A DNA stretch of 64,000 nt, taken from the NCBI RefSeq assembly GCF_945957345.1, contig NZ_CAMFKW010000031.1:1-64000 (forward strand), given 5' to 3'. The position numbers and the translations under genes were made by a program. Below, in pieces: positions 48,595 to 58,433 of the stretch. Each line of letters opens with the position of its first letter. Position 1 is the stretch's first letter. Under the pieces are notes generated by a model, which did not search any database, was not told the origin of the DNA, and saw nothing but the letters and a program-made list of their open reading frames with translations. Source of the DNA: an uncultured Allobosea sp. (GTDB lineage Bacteria > Pseudomonadota > Alphaproteobacteria > Rhizobiales > Beijerinckiaceae).

Positions 48595-49530
48595 ATGCGC
48601 GATCCCTATCAGGTTCTGGGCGTCGCCCGCGGCGCGAGCGATGCGGAAATCAAGAAGGCTTTCCGCCGCCGCGCCAAGGAGCTGCACCCGGACCGCAACC
48701 GGGACGACCCCAAGGCGCAGGATAAGTTCTCCGAGCTCAACGCCGCCTATGAGATCGTCGGCGACGAGGCCAAGCGCAAGCAGTTCGACCGCGGCGAGAT
48801 CGATGCCGAGGGCAAGCCGCGCTTCCAGGGCTTCGAGGGGATGGGCGCCGGCCGCGGCGGGCGCAGCGGCGGCTTCGAGTTCAATTTCGGCCAGGGCGGC
48901 GGCCACCCCTTCGGCGGCCGCGGCGGGCCGGGCGGCGGCGCGGGCGATGCCGGCTTCGACGCCTCCGACATCTTCTCTTCGCTCTTCGGCGAGGCCGGTC
49001 GGCGCGCCCGCGGCAAGCCCGAGCCGCAGAAGCCTCCGGAGCAGAGCTTTACGCTCGAAGTCACGCTGGCGCAGGCCGCGACCGGAGGCACGCGCCGGGT
49101 CAAGCTGCCGGGGGGACGCGAGGTCGAGATCACCATTCCCGAGGGGGTGAGCGACGGCAAGGTGATGCGTCTGCGTGGGCTCGGGCAGACCGATCCGTTC
49201 TCCGGCGAGACCGGCGACGTGATGATGACCATCAAGATCAAGCCGGATTCCCGCTTCATCGTCGATGGCAACGATCTGCGCACCCGCGTCGCGGTGCCGC
49301 TCGCCAAGGCGGTGCTCGGCGGGCCGCTGCATGTGCCGACGTTGACCGGAGCCGTCGAGATGAACATCCCGCCGCTGACCGGCACGGTCAAACAGTTCCG
49401 CCTGCGCGGCAAGGGCCTGAAGGGCGAGAAGGGCGTCGTCGGCGATCTCTTCGTCGCCATCGATATCGAGATGCCGGCGAGCGATGCCGAGCTGACGGCG
49501 TTGATGAAGGCGAGGGACGGGGCGAAGTAA
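48595..49530 (+). CDS. DnaJ-class chaperone (J domain plus DnaJ C-terminal domain, CbpA-like)
   Basis: [43 protein letters not shown] with HPD. Confidence 0.93.
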   Translation: MRDPYQVLGVARGASDAEIKKAFRRRAKELHPDRNRDDPKAQDKFSELNAAYEIVGDEAKRKQFDRGEIDAEGKPRFQGFEGMGAGRGGRSGGFEFNFGQGGGHPFGGRGGPGGGAGDAGFDASDIFSSLFGEAGRRARGKPEPQKPPEQSFTLEVTLAQAATGGTRRVKLPGGREVEITIPEGVSDGKVMRLRGLGQTDPFSGETGDVMMTIKIKPDSRFIVDGNDLRTRVAVPLAKAVLGGPLHVPTLTGAVEMNIPPLTGTVKQFRLRGKGLKGEKGVVGDLFVAIDIEMPASDAELTALMKARDGAK

Positions 49531-49685
49531 GCCGGCTGGACCGCTCGCGCGACGGAAATCGGGTCGTGCGGGCTCCGGATCGCGTCTCTATGCGTGATTC
49601 AGCCGTGGAGGCGGGCATCAAAGCGGTTCCCGTTTTCCTGCGACTGTTCTAAGAGACCTGCTCGTCATTCATCTGCGGGTCTCCC

Positions 49686-50525
49686 ATGCCTGATTCCAAC
49701 GCCGTTTCGCCGACCGCCAATCTCCTCAAGGGCAAGCGCGGGCTCGTGATGGGCGTCGCGAACAACCGATCCATCGCTTGGGGCATCGCCAAGGCGGCGG
49801 CGGATGCCGGCGCGGAACTGGCCTTCACCTATCAGGGAGATGCGCTGAAGAAGCGGGTCGAGCCGCTGGCCAAGGAACTCGGCGGCCATGTCGTCGGCCA
49901 TTGCGACGTCACCGACGGCGCCACGATCGATGCGGTCTTCGCCGAGGTCGAGAAGCTCTGGGGCAAGCTCGATTTCGTCGTCCACTGCATCGCTTTCTCC
50001 GACAAGGACGAATTGACCGGCCGCTATGTCGAGACCAGCGAGGCGAATTTCTCCAAGTCGCTGCTGATCTCCTGTTATTCCTTCACGGCGATCACCCAGC
50101 GCGCCGAGAAGCTGATGCCGGATGGCGGCTCGCTGCTGACCCTGACTTATTACGGCGCCGAGAAATGGATGCCGCATTACAACGTCATGGGCGTCGCCAA
50201 GGCCGCGCTGGAATCGAGCGTGCAATATCTCGCTGCCGATCTCGGCCCCTCGAAGATCCGCGTCAACGCGATCTCGGCCGGCCCGATCAAGACGCTCGCT
50301 GCCTCCGGCATCGGCGATTTCCGCTACATCCTGCGCTGGAACGAGTACAACTCGCCGCTGCGCCGGACGGTCACCATCGAGGAGGTCGGCGAGACCGCCG
50401 TCTTCCTCGTCTCCGACATGTCGCGCGGCATCACCGGCGAGATCATGCATGTCGATGCCGGCTACCATGTCGTCGGCATGAAGGTCCCGACCGCGCCGGA
50501 CATCTCCCTCGACAAGGGCGAGTGA
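49686..50525 (+). CDS. fabI: Enoyl-[acyl-carrier-protein] reductase (NADH)
   Basis: GKRGLVMGVANNRSIAWGIAKAAADAGAELAFTYQG, YYGAEKWMPHYNVMGVAKAALE. Confidence 0.95.
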   Translation: MPDSNAVSPTANLLKGKRGLVMGVANNRSIAWGIAKAAADAGAELAFTYQGDALKKRVEPLAKELGGHVVGHCDVTDGATIDAVFAEVEKLWGKLDFVVHCIAFSDKDELTGRYVETSEANFSKSLLISCYSFTAITQRAEKLMPDGGSLLTLTYYGAEKWMPHYNVMGVAKAALESSVQYLAADLGPSKIRVNAISAGPIKTLAASGIGDFRYILRWNEYNSPLRRTVTIEEVGETAVFLVSDMSRGITGEIMHVDAGYHVVGMKVPTAPDISLDKGE

Positions 50526-50764
50526 AAGGCGATGGGCGGCTCACCTGAAAAGCCGCCACGCTCGGGTTGGGCCGAAGACTCCGCACGTCTTGCCGCAGAG
50601 CAGGACGACGGTCTGGTTTGGCCCGAATTTCCCAATGACGAGGATTCTGTCCTGACTTGGGAATGCCTGGGCTTGTCCGTGGCGACGGAAACGAATCTCC
50701 AGGCTCAGCGAAGCGCTGACTGAAGGGCCGTTATAAAGGCCCGCCGATTGCTTACAAATGCACC

Positions 50765-50858
50765 GTCATCCCGGGCTTGACCCGGGATCCATCGGAGGGC
50801 TCCGGAGCTCGACGATGGATCCCGGATCGGTGCCGCTATGCGGCTCGTCCGGGATGAC
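50765..50858. repeat. Palindromic repeat (family D)
   Basis: GTCATCCCGGGCTTGACCCGGGATCCATCG ... CGATGGATCCCGGATC...TCCGGGATGAC; internal BamHI-site-containing arms. Confidence 0.8.
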
Positions 50859-50901
50859 GCCCTGTTCGTCAGTGATCAGCACGCCTTGGCCGTGGCACGG
50901 C

Positions 50902-51417
50902 TCACGCCGCCAGCAAATCCTTCAACCGATCCGTCGCGACCTCGTCACGGCGGATCGTTTCGTCTGTGGCGGCCGCCAACAGCTCGGTGACGCTGCGTCC
51001 GCCGATCAGGCGCCGCGGCATGATCTCGGCCAACGGCGTCAGCACGAAGGCGCGCTCGGGGATGCGCGGATGCGGGATCTGCAGGCGCGCCTGGTCGATG
51101 ATCGCATCGCCATAGGTCAGGATGTCGATGTCGAGCGTGCGCGGCCCCCAGCGCTCGCGGCGCTCGCGGCCGCCGGCGCGCTCCAGCTCCAGGCAGAAGG
51201 CGAGCAGGTCCGCCGGTTGCAGCGAGGTCTCGACCAGCGCGGCCATATTCAGGAATTCCGGCTGGTCGGTCTTGCCCCAGGGCGGCGTGCGATAGATCGA
51301 GGACAGCCGGCCGAGCGTGACGTCCGGGTGCGCGCGCAGGCCCTTCAGCGCCGCGGCGAAGGCCGCGACGGGGTCGCCGATATTGCCGCCGAAAGCGAGT
51401 GCGGCTTCAACCTTCAC
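50902..51417 (-). CDS. folK: HPPK (2-amino-4-hydroxy-6-hydroxymethyldihydropteridine diphosphokinase)
   Basis: GPRTLDIDILTYGD, HPRIPERAFVLTPLAEI. Confidence 0.93.
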   Translation of the reverse strand: MKVEAALAFGGNIGDPVAAFAAALKGLRAHPDVTLGRLSSIYRTPPWGKTDQPEFLNMAALVETSLQPADLLAFCLELERAGGRERRERWGPRTLDIDILTYGDAIIDQARLQIPHPRIPERAFVLTPLAEIMPRRLIGGRSVTELLAAATDETIRRDEVATDRLKDLLAA

Positions 51418-51781
51418 GCTGGAACCTCAGCTGGATGCCGACCGAGCCGAGCGTTGCGGGGATCGGCGGGGCGGGCTTGCGCAGCGTGACTTCGACGCTC
51501 GTGATAGGAGGGAAAGCGTCGAAGATCGCGAGTGCCACGGCCCGCGCCGCACCTTCCAGCAGATGGTAGCGCTGAGCCGTGAAGGCCTCGGCGACGATCG
51601 CGACGGCGCGGCCGTAATCGACGGTGTCGGCGAGCCGGTCGCTGGCGGCGGCGGCGCGCAGGTCGGCGTCGAGCACGAGGTCGAGCACGAAGCGCTGGCC
51701 GAGCCGCTCCTCCTCCGAGAAGAAGCCGTGATAGGCGTAGATATCGAGTTTCTCGATCAGGATGCGGCCGGTTTCGCTCAC
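51407..51781 (-). CDS. folB: Dihydroneopterin aldolase
   Basis: IEKLDIYAYHGFFSEEERLGQRFVLDLVL. Confidence 0.92.
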   Translation of the reverse strand: MSETGRILIEKLDIYAYHGFFSEEERLGQRFVLDLVLDADLRAAAASDRLADTVDYGRAVAIVAEAFTAQRYHLLEGAARAVALAIFDAFPPITSVEVTLRKPAPPIPATLGSVGIQLRFQREG

Positions 51782-52620
51782 AGGTCTGCTTTCATGCTGT
51801 CTTCGATGGCCGCCCAGGTCTTGAGCGCGTCGATATGCGGGGCGACGTCATGGGCGCGGATGATGGCGGCGCCGCGGCTCGCGCCATAGAGATGCGCGGC
51901 GATGCTGGCGGCGAGCCGCTCGGCCGGGACCTCGCGGCCGGTGATGCGTCCGAGCGTCGATTTCCGGGAGGCGCCGAGCAGGATCGGGCAGCCGAGCACG
52001 GCGAGCCGGTCGAGATGGCGGATCAGGTCGAGATTCTGCCTGACCGTCTTGCCGAAGCCGATGCCGGGGTCGACGACGATCTGGCTTTGCGGCATGCCGG
52101 CCTGCGTCGCGATTGCGATCGAGCGTTCGAGGAAGCGCAGGACGTCATTGAAGATGTCGAGCGAAGCGTCGATGATCTCGCGGTTGTGCATCAGGATGAT
52201 CGGCGCGCCGGCACGCGCCGCGACCTCGGCGATGCGCGGGTCGCGCTGGGCGCCCCAGACGTCGTTGACGATCGAGGCGCCGGCTGCGATCGCCGCTTCC
52301 GCGACATCGGCCTTGTAGCTGTCGATCGAGATCGGCGTGTCGATCCGTGCCTTCAGTCCGGCGATGACCGGCAGCACGCGTCCCATCTCGGTCGCTGCGT
52401 CGACGGCTTCATGGCCCGGCCGGGTCGATTCGCCGCCGATATCGACGATGGCAGCACCTTCGCTGGCGAGACGCATCCCGTGGGTGACGGCCACCTCGGC
52501 ATTCGCCAGCAGCCCGCCATCCGAGAACGAATCGGGCGTGATGTTGACGATGCCCATGACGAGCGGCGTCGCGAGAAGCGCGAGGCTGCGGCCGTCTGGC
52601 AAGGTGAGGGCAGGGGGCAT
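51778..52620 (-). CDS. folP: Dihydropteroate synthase
   Basis: VMGIVNITPDSFSDGG, DIGGESTRPGH, ILLGASRKSTLGRITG. Confidence 0.95.
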   Translation of the reverse strand: MPPALTLPDGRSLALLATPLVMGIVNITPDSFSDGGLLANAEVAVTHGMRLASEGAAIVDIGGESTRPGHEAVDAATEMGRVLPVIAGLKARIDTPISIDSYKADVAEAAIAAGASIVNDVWGAQRDPRIAEVAARAGAPIILMHNREIIDASLDIFNDVLRFLERSIAIATQAGMPQSQIVVDPGIGFGKTVRQNLDLIRHLDRLAVLGCPILLGASRKSTLGRITGREVPAERLAASIAAHLYGASRGAAIIRAHDVAPHIDALKTWAAIEDSMKADL

Positions 52621-52760
52621 GGGGTTCCGCCGATGATCGAGCAAGGGCGCTATACACAGGCCGTGTAAATTCGGCCACAGAAAGCGGCCGATTGTCGCCA
52701 TCGGCGGAAAGCGCGGGCAAGAGCTTTGACCCTGCCGGTGGCAGCGTGCAGAAGCCCCGC

Positions 52761-53357
52761 ATGGTCCCGCTCTCGCTGCCTCATCGCCTCATCCTCGTCC
52801 GCCATGGCGAAACCGACTGGAATCGGGAGGGCCGTCTGCAGGGCGGGCAGGACATTCCGCTGAACGAGCTCGGCCGCCGCCAGGCCGCGGAGGCCGCAGG
52901 CCGCCTGAAGGCGCTCGAGCCGGCCTATGCCGATCTCGACTATCTCTGCTCGCCGATGCAGCGGGCGCGCGAGACCATGGACATTCTCAGGCGCGAGCTC
53001 GCCCTGCCCGAAGGCGCCTATACCGTGGACGACCGCCTGCGCGAATTGACCTTCGGCGAGTGGGAGGGCTTCACCTGGCGCGACATCCGCAAGGCCGAGC
53101 GCGAGCAGGCACATCTGCGCGAGCGCGACAAATGGGGCTTCGTGCCGCCGGGCGGCGAGAGCTACCGCATGCTGGCCGAGCGCGTCAGGCCGGTGCTCGA
53201 GGCGCTCACGCGAGAGACGGTGATCGTCAGCCACGGCGGTGTGGCGCGTGCCGTGCTGGCCTTGATCGGCGCGGTGGCGCCGCGCGAGGCCTCGATGGTC
53301 GAGATCTGGCAGGGCAAGCTGCTCGTCGTCAGCGGGAACAAGGCGGATTGGCTCTGA
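52761..53357 (+). CDS. Histidine phosphatase family protein
   Basis: LILVRHGETDWNREGRLQGGQDIPLNELGRRQA; VIVSHGGVAR. Confidence 0.92.
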   Translation: MVPLSLPHRLILVRHGETDWNREGRLQGGQDIPLNELGRRQAAEAAGRLKALEPAYADLDYLCSPMQRARETMDILRRELALPEGAYTVDDRLRELTFGEWEGFTWRDIRKAEREQAHLRERDKWGFVPPGGESYRMLAERVRPVLEALTRETVIVSHGGVARAVLALIGAVAPREASMVEIWQGKLLVVSGNKADWL

Positions 53358-53592
53358 GTTCGCAAGGGTGCAGCCGGCATTCATCGTCGGTTCACGGGTG
53401 ATCTTGCAGGGAGAATATGCTAGCGACAGAGCGTGATGCGGCGGCCTGCCCGACCGGGGGGCTCATGCGGATGTCGCGTTGCGATGGCGACGATTCCGGT
53501 TTTATTCACGAGGTGCGTGATAAGGCGCCAGAGGACCGAAGGCAGGCTCTGCCGCGGTGTCAGCGACGGGCCTTTCAGCGCAGCGGGGCGCG

Positions 53593-56500
53593 ATGAACGA
53601 TATGACGAAGCTGCCGGCGGCGTCTGATGCGGCTGCCGCCAACCCTCTCGCCATGCTGGCCGGCGAGAAGCGCCCCGATCTGATTCGGGACGAGGTGCTG
53701 GCCGAGATCTTTGCGGCGACCGTCGCAGCTCGCCCCGACCATCCGGCCCTCACCGATCCCGAGCGCCGGCTGAGCTATGCCGAGGTCTGGGCTGAAGCCG
53801 GACGCCAGGCGCGCGGCCTTCATCTCGCTGGCATCGGCCCCGGCGACATGATCGGCCTGTGGATGCCGCGCGGCATCGATCTGCTCGTCGCGCAGATTGC
53901 GATCACGCGCGCGGGGGCGGCCTGGATTCCCTTCGATGCGGAGGCGCCGGTCGAGCGCATCGCGACCTGCCTCGACGATGCGCAGGCCAAGGGGCTCGTC
54001 ACCTGCCCCGGTTGGGTTGCCCGCGCCGAGGATACCGGTCGCAAGGTCTGGACGCCTGAGACGCTCGCCGCCGGCTCTGACGGAACGGAGTCGCCGGCGC
54101 GTGCCGCCGGACTGACCAAGGAACACCCAGCCTATCTGATCTACACCTCCGGCTCGACGGGCACGCCGAAGGCGATCGTCATCAGCCATCGCAACATCTG
54201 CCATTTCCTGCGCTCGGGGAACGCGGTCTACGGCTTCGGGGCGGATGACGTCGTCTTTCAGGGTGCCTCGGTCGCCTTCGACCTGTCGATGGAGGAAGTC
54301 TGGACGCCCTATCTCGTCGGCGCGACGCTGTTCGTCGCTTCGCCGGAGATGATGGGCGATGCCGAGAAACTGCCGGCGATCCTGAATGGAGCCGGCGTCA
54401 CCATCATCGATACGGTGCCGACGCTGCTCGGCATCCTGCCGGCCGACGTGCCTTCGCTGAAGCTGATCCTGCTCGGCGGCGAGGCGCTGCCGCCCGCGAT
54501 CGTGCAGAAATGGTCGAAGCCGGGCCGGCGCATCCTCAATACCTACGGCCCGACCGAGGCGACGGTCGTGGCGACCGCCGCCGAGGTCGTCCCCGGCGAG
54601 ACGGTTACCATCGGCAAGCCGATCCCGAACTACACGGCTTACGTCGTCAGCGAGGACCTGCATCTCGTCCATCCCGGCGAGCAGGGCGAATTGCTGATCG
54701 GCGGCCCCGGCGTCGCCAAGGGCTATCACGGCCGGCCGGAGCTGACGGCCGAGAAATTCATCGCCAATCCCTTCGCCGGCGTCGCGGGCGGGGACGATCC
54801 GATCCTCTACCGCTCGGGCGATGCCGTCAGCCTCGATGCCAACGGCAATATCGTCTTCCATGGCCGCATCGACGACCAGATCAAGATCCGCGGCTTCCGT
54901 GTCGAGCTCGGCGAGATCGAATCGAAGCTCGCCGACGAGCCGGGCGTCGCGCAGGCGGCGGTCGTGCTGCGCACCGACGACGGCATCGAACGGCTCGTCG
55001 CCTTCGTCGTCCCTGAGCCCGGCGTCGCGGTCGACGGCCCGGCACTGAGGGCCGCGCTGCGCGAGAAGCTGCCGCCTTACATGGTGCCCGCGCATTTCGA
55101 GGCGGCGGGATCGCTGCCGCGCATGGTCTCCGGCAAGGTCGACCGCAAGATGCTCAAGGCGGCGCCGCTGACGGCGCCGAGCGCCGATGGCGAGCAGGAG
55201 CCGCCGCGCAACGCGACGGAAGCTGTGCTGCTTGAGGCGGCCAAGCGCGTGCTCGGCACGGCGAGCCTGCCGCTGGAGGCCGATTTCTTCGTCGATCTCG
55301 GCGGCCACTCGCTGCTGGCGGCCCGCTTCATCTCGATCGTGCGCGAGACGCCGGCCTATGCCGGCATCACGCTGCAGGACGTCTATGCCGCCCGCACGCT
55401 GCGGGCGATGGCCGAGCTTCTCGACGAGCGCGGCGTCGCCGTGGCAGAGGACCTGTCCTTCACGCCGCCACCGCTGCTGCGCCGCTTCCTCTGCGGCCTT
55501 GCCCAGGCGATCGTGCTGCCGGTCATCATCGGCCTCGCGACCGCGCAATGGCTCGGCGTCTTCGTCACCTACATGATCATCTCGGGCGAGGATCTGTCGC
55601 TGCCGGGCCAGATCGCTGCGCTGCTCGGCGTCTATGTCGCGATCATCGTCGTCACCGGCCTCATCGGCATCGCATTGAAATGGCTGGTGCTCGGCCGGAC
55701 GAAGCCGGGCGTCTATCCGCTCTGGGGCGCGTATTACTTCCGCTGGTGGTTCGCTGCCCGCGTCGCCGGCCTCGTCCATATCAAGTGGCTGCAGGGCACG
55801 CCGGTGATGCGCTTCTATTGGCGCCTGCTCGGCGCCAAGGTCGGGCGCGACGTCATCATCTCCGATTACGAGGCCGGCGCCATCGACCTGATCGAGATCG
55901 GTGACTTCACGACCTTCGGCTCGAAGACCACCTTCGCCAATGGCGAGGCGATCGGCGACAAGCTGGTGATCGGCCGGATCAAGATCGGCAAGGACGTCTC
56001 GGCCGGTGCTTCCGTGGTCTTCGGCCATGGCTCGGTGACCGGCGACCATGCCGAGATCGGCGACCTGACCTCCATCCCGCCCGGCGCCCATGTCGGCGAG
56101 GCCGAGATCTGGGACGGCACGCCCGGCCGAAAGATCGGCTCGGTCGATCTCGCCGCCCTGCCGCCGCAGGCCGAGGCCTCCGCCGGCCGGCGCGCGCTGA
56201 TGACGTGCTTCTACATCCTGATGCTGGTGGTGCTGCCGCCTGTCAGCCTGCTGCCGATCTTCCCGGCCTTCTGGCTGTTCGACAAGATCGACTACTTCAT
56301 CGCCGGTTGGACCGATATCAGCTATCTCTGGTTCCTGCCGCTGCTGACCTGGCCGACGGCGATCGGCCTGATCGCCTTCACCGTGCTGCTGATGGCGGCC
56401 TTGCGCTGGGCGATCCTGCCGCGCGTGACCACGGGCTCCTGGTCGATCCATTCCGGCTTCTACGCCCGCAAATGGACGGTGGCGCTGGCGACCGAGGTGA

Positions 56501-57612
56501 CGCTGGAGACGCTCTCGTCGCTCTTCGCCACCATCTACATGCGCGCCTGGTACCGGCTGATGGGCGCGCAGATAGGCAAGGGCGCGGAGATCTCGACCAA
56601 TCTCTCCGGCCGCTACGACCTGACCGGCATCGGCGCCGGCAACTTCATCGCCGACGAGGTCGTCTTCGGCGACGAGGACATGCGCCGCGGCTATATGCGC
56701 CTCGACGCGACGCGCACCGGCGACCAGGTCTTCGTCGGCAACGACGCCGTCGTCCCGCCCGGCGCCGTCATCCCCGATCGCGTCCTGATCGGCATCAAGT
56801 CGAAGCCACCGGCCAACGACCGGATGCAGCCCGGCGACACCTGGTTCGGCTCGCCGCCGATCCGCCTGCCGACGCGGCAGAAGGTCGATCTCGGCGCCGA
56901 CTGGACCTACAAGCCCTCCTTCGCCAAGCAGTTCGGGCGCGGCGTCTTCGAGGCGCTGCACACCTCCTTCCCGGCGATGCTGTTCATCACCTTCGGCACG
57001 GTCGCGGTCGATATGGTCTTGCAGCAGAAGATCAACGATGGCGACTGGACTGGGCTCGTCCTCTCCTTCATGGGCGTCGCCATGGCGATCGCCATCGTCC
57101 AGGCGCTGATCTGCGCCGCCGTGAAATGGCTGATGATGGGCGTCTACAAGCCCGTGATGAAGCCGATGTGGTCGTGGTGGGCGATGCGCACCGAGGCCGT
57201 CGCGGTGATGTACTGGGGCCTCGGCGGCAAGGTGCTGTTCGACTATCTGCGTGGCACGCCCTTCCTGCCTTGGTGCCTGATGCTGTTCGGCGCGAAATAC
57301 GGCAAGGGCGTCTGGCTCGACTCGACGGATATCACCGAGTTCGACTGCATCCGCGTCGGCGACTACTGCACGGTCAACGCCCATTCGGCCCTGCAGACCC
57401 ATCTCTACGAGGACCGGGTGATGAAGGTCGGCCGCGTGCGCCTCGGCAAGGGCGTCTGCGTCGGTGCGGGCGCGACGGTGCTCTACGACACCCATGTCGG
57501 CGACTACGCCCAGATCGGCCAGCTCACCATCATCATGAAGGGCGAGAACCTGCCGGCGCATACGCGCTGGGAGGGCGCTCCCGCTGCGCCTGCGAAGAGG
57601 CCGGCGCATTGA
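53593..57612 (+). CDS. Pls/PosA-type single-module NRPS: A-T domains followed by TM helices and three left-handed beta-helix (hexapeptide) modules
   Basis: Adenylation motifs YTSGSTGTPKAI, FDLSMEEVW, NTYGPTEATV, YRSGDAV, GRIDDQIKIRGFRVELGEIE; PCP LGGHSLLAARF; LGAKVGRDVIIS..., MGAQIGKGAEIST..., FGAKYGKGVWLDS... LbH repeats separated by hydrophobic segments. Confidence 0.9.
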   Translation: MNDMTKLPAASDAAAANPLAMLAGEKRPDLIRDEVLAEIFAATVAARPDHPALTDPERRLSYAEVWAEAGRQARGLHLAGIGPGDMIGLWMPRGIDLLVAQIAITRAGAAWIPFDAEAPVERIATCLDDAQAKGLVTCPGWVARAEDTGRKVWTPETLAAGSDGTESPARAAGLTKEHPAYLIYTSGSTGTPKAIVISHRNICHFLRSGNAVYGFGADDVVFQGASVAFDLSMEEVWTPYLVGATLFVASPEMMGDAEKLPAILNGAGVTIIDTVPTLLGILPADVPSLKLILLGGEALPPAIVQKWSKPGRRILNTYGPTEATVVATAAEVVPGETVTIGKPIPNYTAYVVSEDLHLVHPGEQGELLIGGPGVAKGYHGRPELTAEKFIANPFAGVAGGDDPILYRSGDAVSLDANGNIVFHGRIDDQIKIRGFRVELGEIESKLADEPGVAQAAVVLRTDDGIERLVAFVVPEPGVAVDGPALRAALREKLPPYMVPAHFEAAGSLPRMVSGKVDRKMLKAAPLTAPSADGEQEPPRNATEAVLLEAAKRVLGTASLPLEADFFVDLGGHSLLAARFISIVRETPAYAGITLQDVYAARTLRAMAELLDERGVAVAEDLSFTPPPLLRRFLCGLAQAIVLPVIIGLATAQWLGVFVTYMIISGEDLSLPGQIAALLGVYVAIIVVTGLIGIALKWLVLGRTKPGVYPLWGAYYFRWWFAARVAGLVHIKWLQGTPVMRFYWRLLGAKVGRDVIISDYEAGAIDLIEIGDFTTFGSKTTFANGEAIGDKLVIGRIKIGKDVSAGASVVFGHGSVTGDHAEIGDLTSIPPGAHVGEAEIWDGTPGRKIGSVDLAALPPQAEASAGRRALMTCFYILMLVVLPPVSLLPIFPAFWLFDKIDYFIAGWTDISYLWFLPLLTWPTAIGLIAFTVLLMAALRWAILPRVTTGSWSIHSGFYARKWTVALATEVTLETLSSLFATIYMRAWYRLMGAQIGKGAEISTNLSGRYDLTGIGAGNFIADEVVFGDEDMRRGYMRLDATRTGDQVFVGNDAVVPPGAVIPDRVLIGIKSKPPANDRMQPGDTWFGSPPIRLPTRQKVDLGADWTYKPSFAKQFGRGVFEALHTSFPAMLFITFGTVAVDMVLQQKINDGDWTGLVLSFMGVAMAIAIVQALICAAVKWLMMGVYKPVMKPMWSWWAMRTEAVAVMYWGLGGKVLFDYLRGTPFLPWCLMLFGAKYGKGVWLDSTDITEFDCIRVGDYCTVNAHSALQTHLYEDRVMKVGRVRLGKGVCVGAGATVLYDTHVGDYAQIGQLTIIMKGENLPAHTRWEGAPAAPAKRPAH

Positions 57613-57683
57613 TGCGGTAGCAGCAGACGAAACGTCTCAAGCGTTCCGACCGATTCATTGTTTTCTGCGCCTGCTGCGCCTAA

Positions 57684-57700
57684 ATGACTAGAGTAGTCAT
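57684..57700. promoter_or_regulatory. Palindromic operator candidate upstream of the toxin-antitoxin pair
   Basis: ATGACTA-GAG-TAGTCAT perfect 7-bp arms, just upstream of the antitoxin RBS. Confidence 0.6.
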
Positions 57701-57713
57701 ATTGGAGGCGGCG

Positions 57714-57956
57714 ATGCGCGAGATTCAGCTCAAGGACGCGAAGGCGACTTTGTCGGCAGTGGTTGATCAGGCGGTTAGTGGGACACCGTCCGTCATTACC
57801 CGTCATGGCCGCAAGGACGCGGTGATCCTGTCCTTCGAGGACTATGAGCGGCTCGCACGCGTTCCAAGTTTCGGGCGTTTGCTGGCCGCCTTCCCGGGCG
57901 AGCCGGAGGATATTCCCGAGCGCGGCGGAAAGCCTAGCCGGCCCGTCGATCTCTGA
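57714..57956 (+). CDS. Type II antitoxin, Phd/YefM family
   Basis: MREIQLKDAKATLSAVVDQAVSGTPSVITRHGRKDAVILSFEDYERL. Confidence 0.9.
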   Translation: MREIQLKDAKATLSAVVDQAVSGTPSVITRHGRKDAVILSFEDYERLARVPSFGRLLAAFPGEPEDIPERGGKPSRPVDL

Positions 57957-58402
57957 TGTTCCTGCTCGACACCAATGTGATCTCGGCGCTGGCTCCCTCG
58001 AAGCGGGCTACGGCAGGGGACTTGGCGGCTTGGCTTGATCGGGCGAGCCCTTACCTGTTCCTGTCGGTGGTCACTGCGACCGAGGTGGTGGCGGGGATAG
58101 AGAAAGCCGAGCGCGAGGGGGCCATGACCAAGATGCGCGCGCTTCGCGAGTGGTGGCAGGCCGTCGAGCACTTTTATGGACCGCGAGTGCTGCCCTTCGA
58201 TTTGCGCTGCGCCCATCTTGCTGGGCGGATGCTGGACGGCGCACGCGCCTATCAGCCGGGCTTCGAAGACATCGCCATAGCGGCAACTGCCGAGGCGCAC
58301 GGCTTGACTGTCCTGACGAGAAACCTTCGCCATTTCATTCCGCTCGGAGTTTCGGCCCACGATCCGTTTCAGGGACTGCCGTTGCTGCCGGAAACCGAGT
58401 AA
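57956..58402 (+). CDS. Type II toxin, VapC-like PIN domain
   Basis: [56 protein letters not shown] overlap with the antitoxin. Confidence 0.92.
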   Translation: MFLLDTNVISALAPSKRATAGDLAAWLDRASPYLFLSVVTATEVVAGIEKAEREGAMTKMRALREWWQAVEHFYGPRVLPFDLRCAHLAGRMLDGARAYQPGFEDIAIAATAEAHGLTVLTRNLRHFIPLGVSAHDPFQGLPLLPETE

Positions 58403-58433
58403 GAAGCCAGCGCTTCAGCCCAGTCAGGTCTCC

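Noticed and set aside
53575-57609. 1344-codon antisense ORF covering the entire NRPS gene
   Set aside because: No recognisable domains and an Arg/Asp/Gly/His-rich composition. In GC-rich genomes the codons whose complements are stops (TTA, CTA, TCA) are rare, so opposite-strand frames stay open by bias. The sense frame carries all NRPS motifs.
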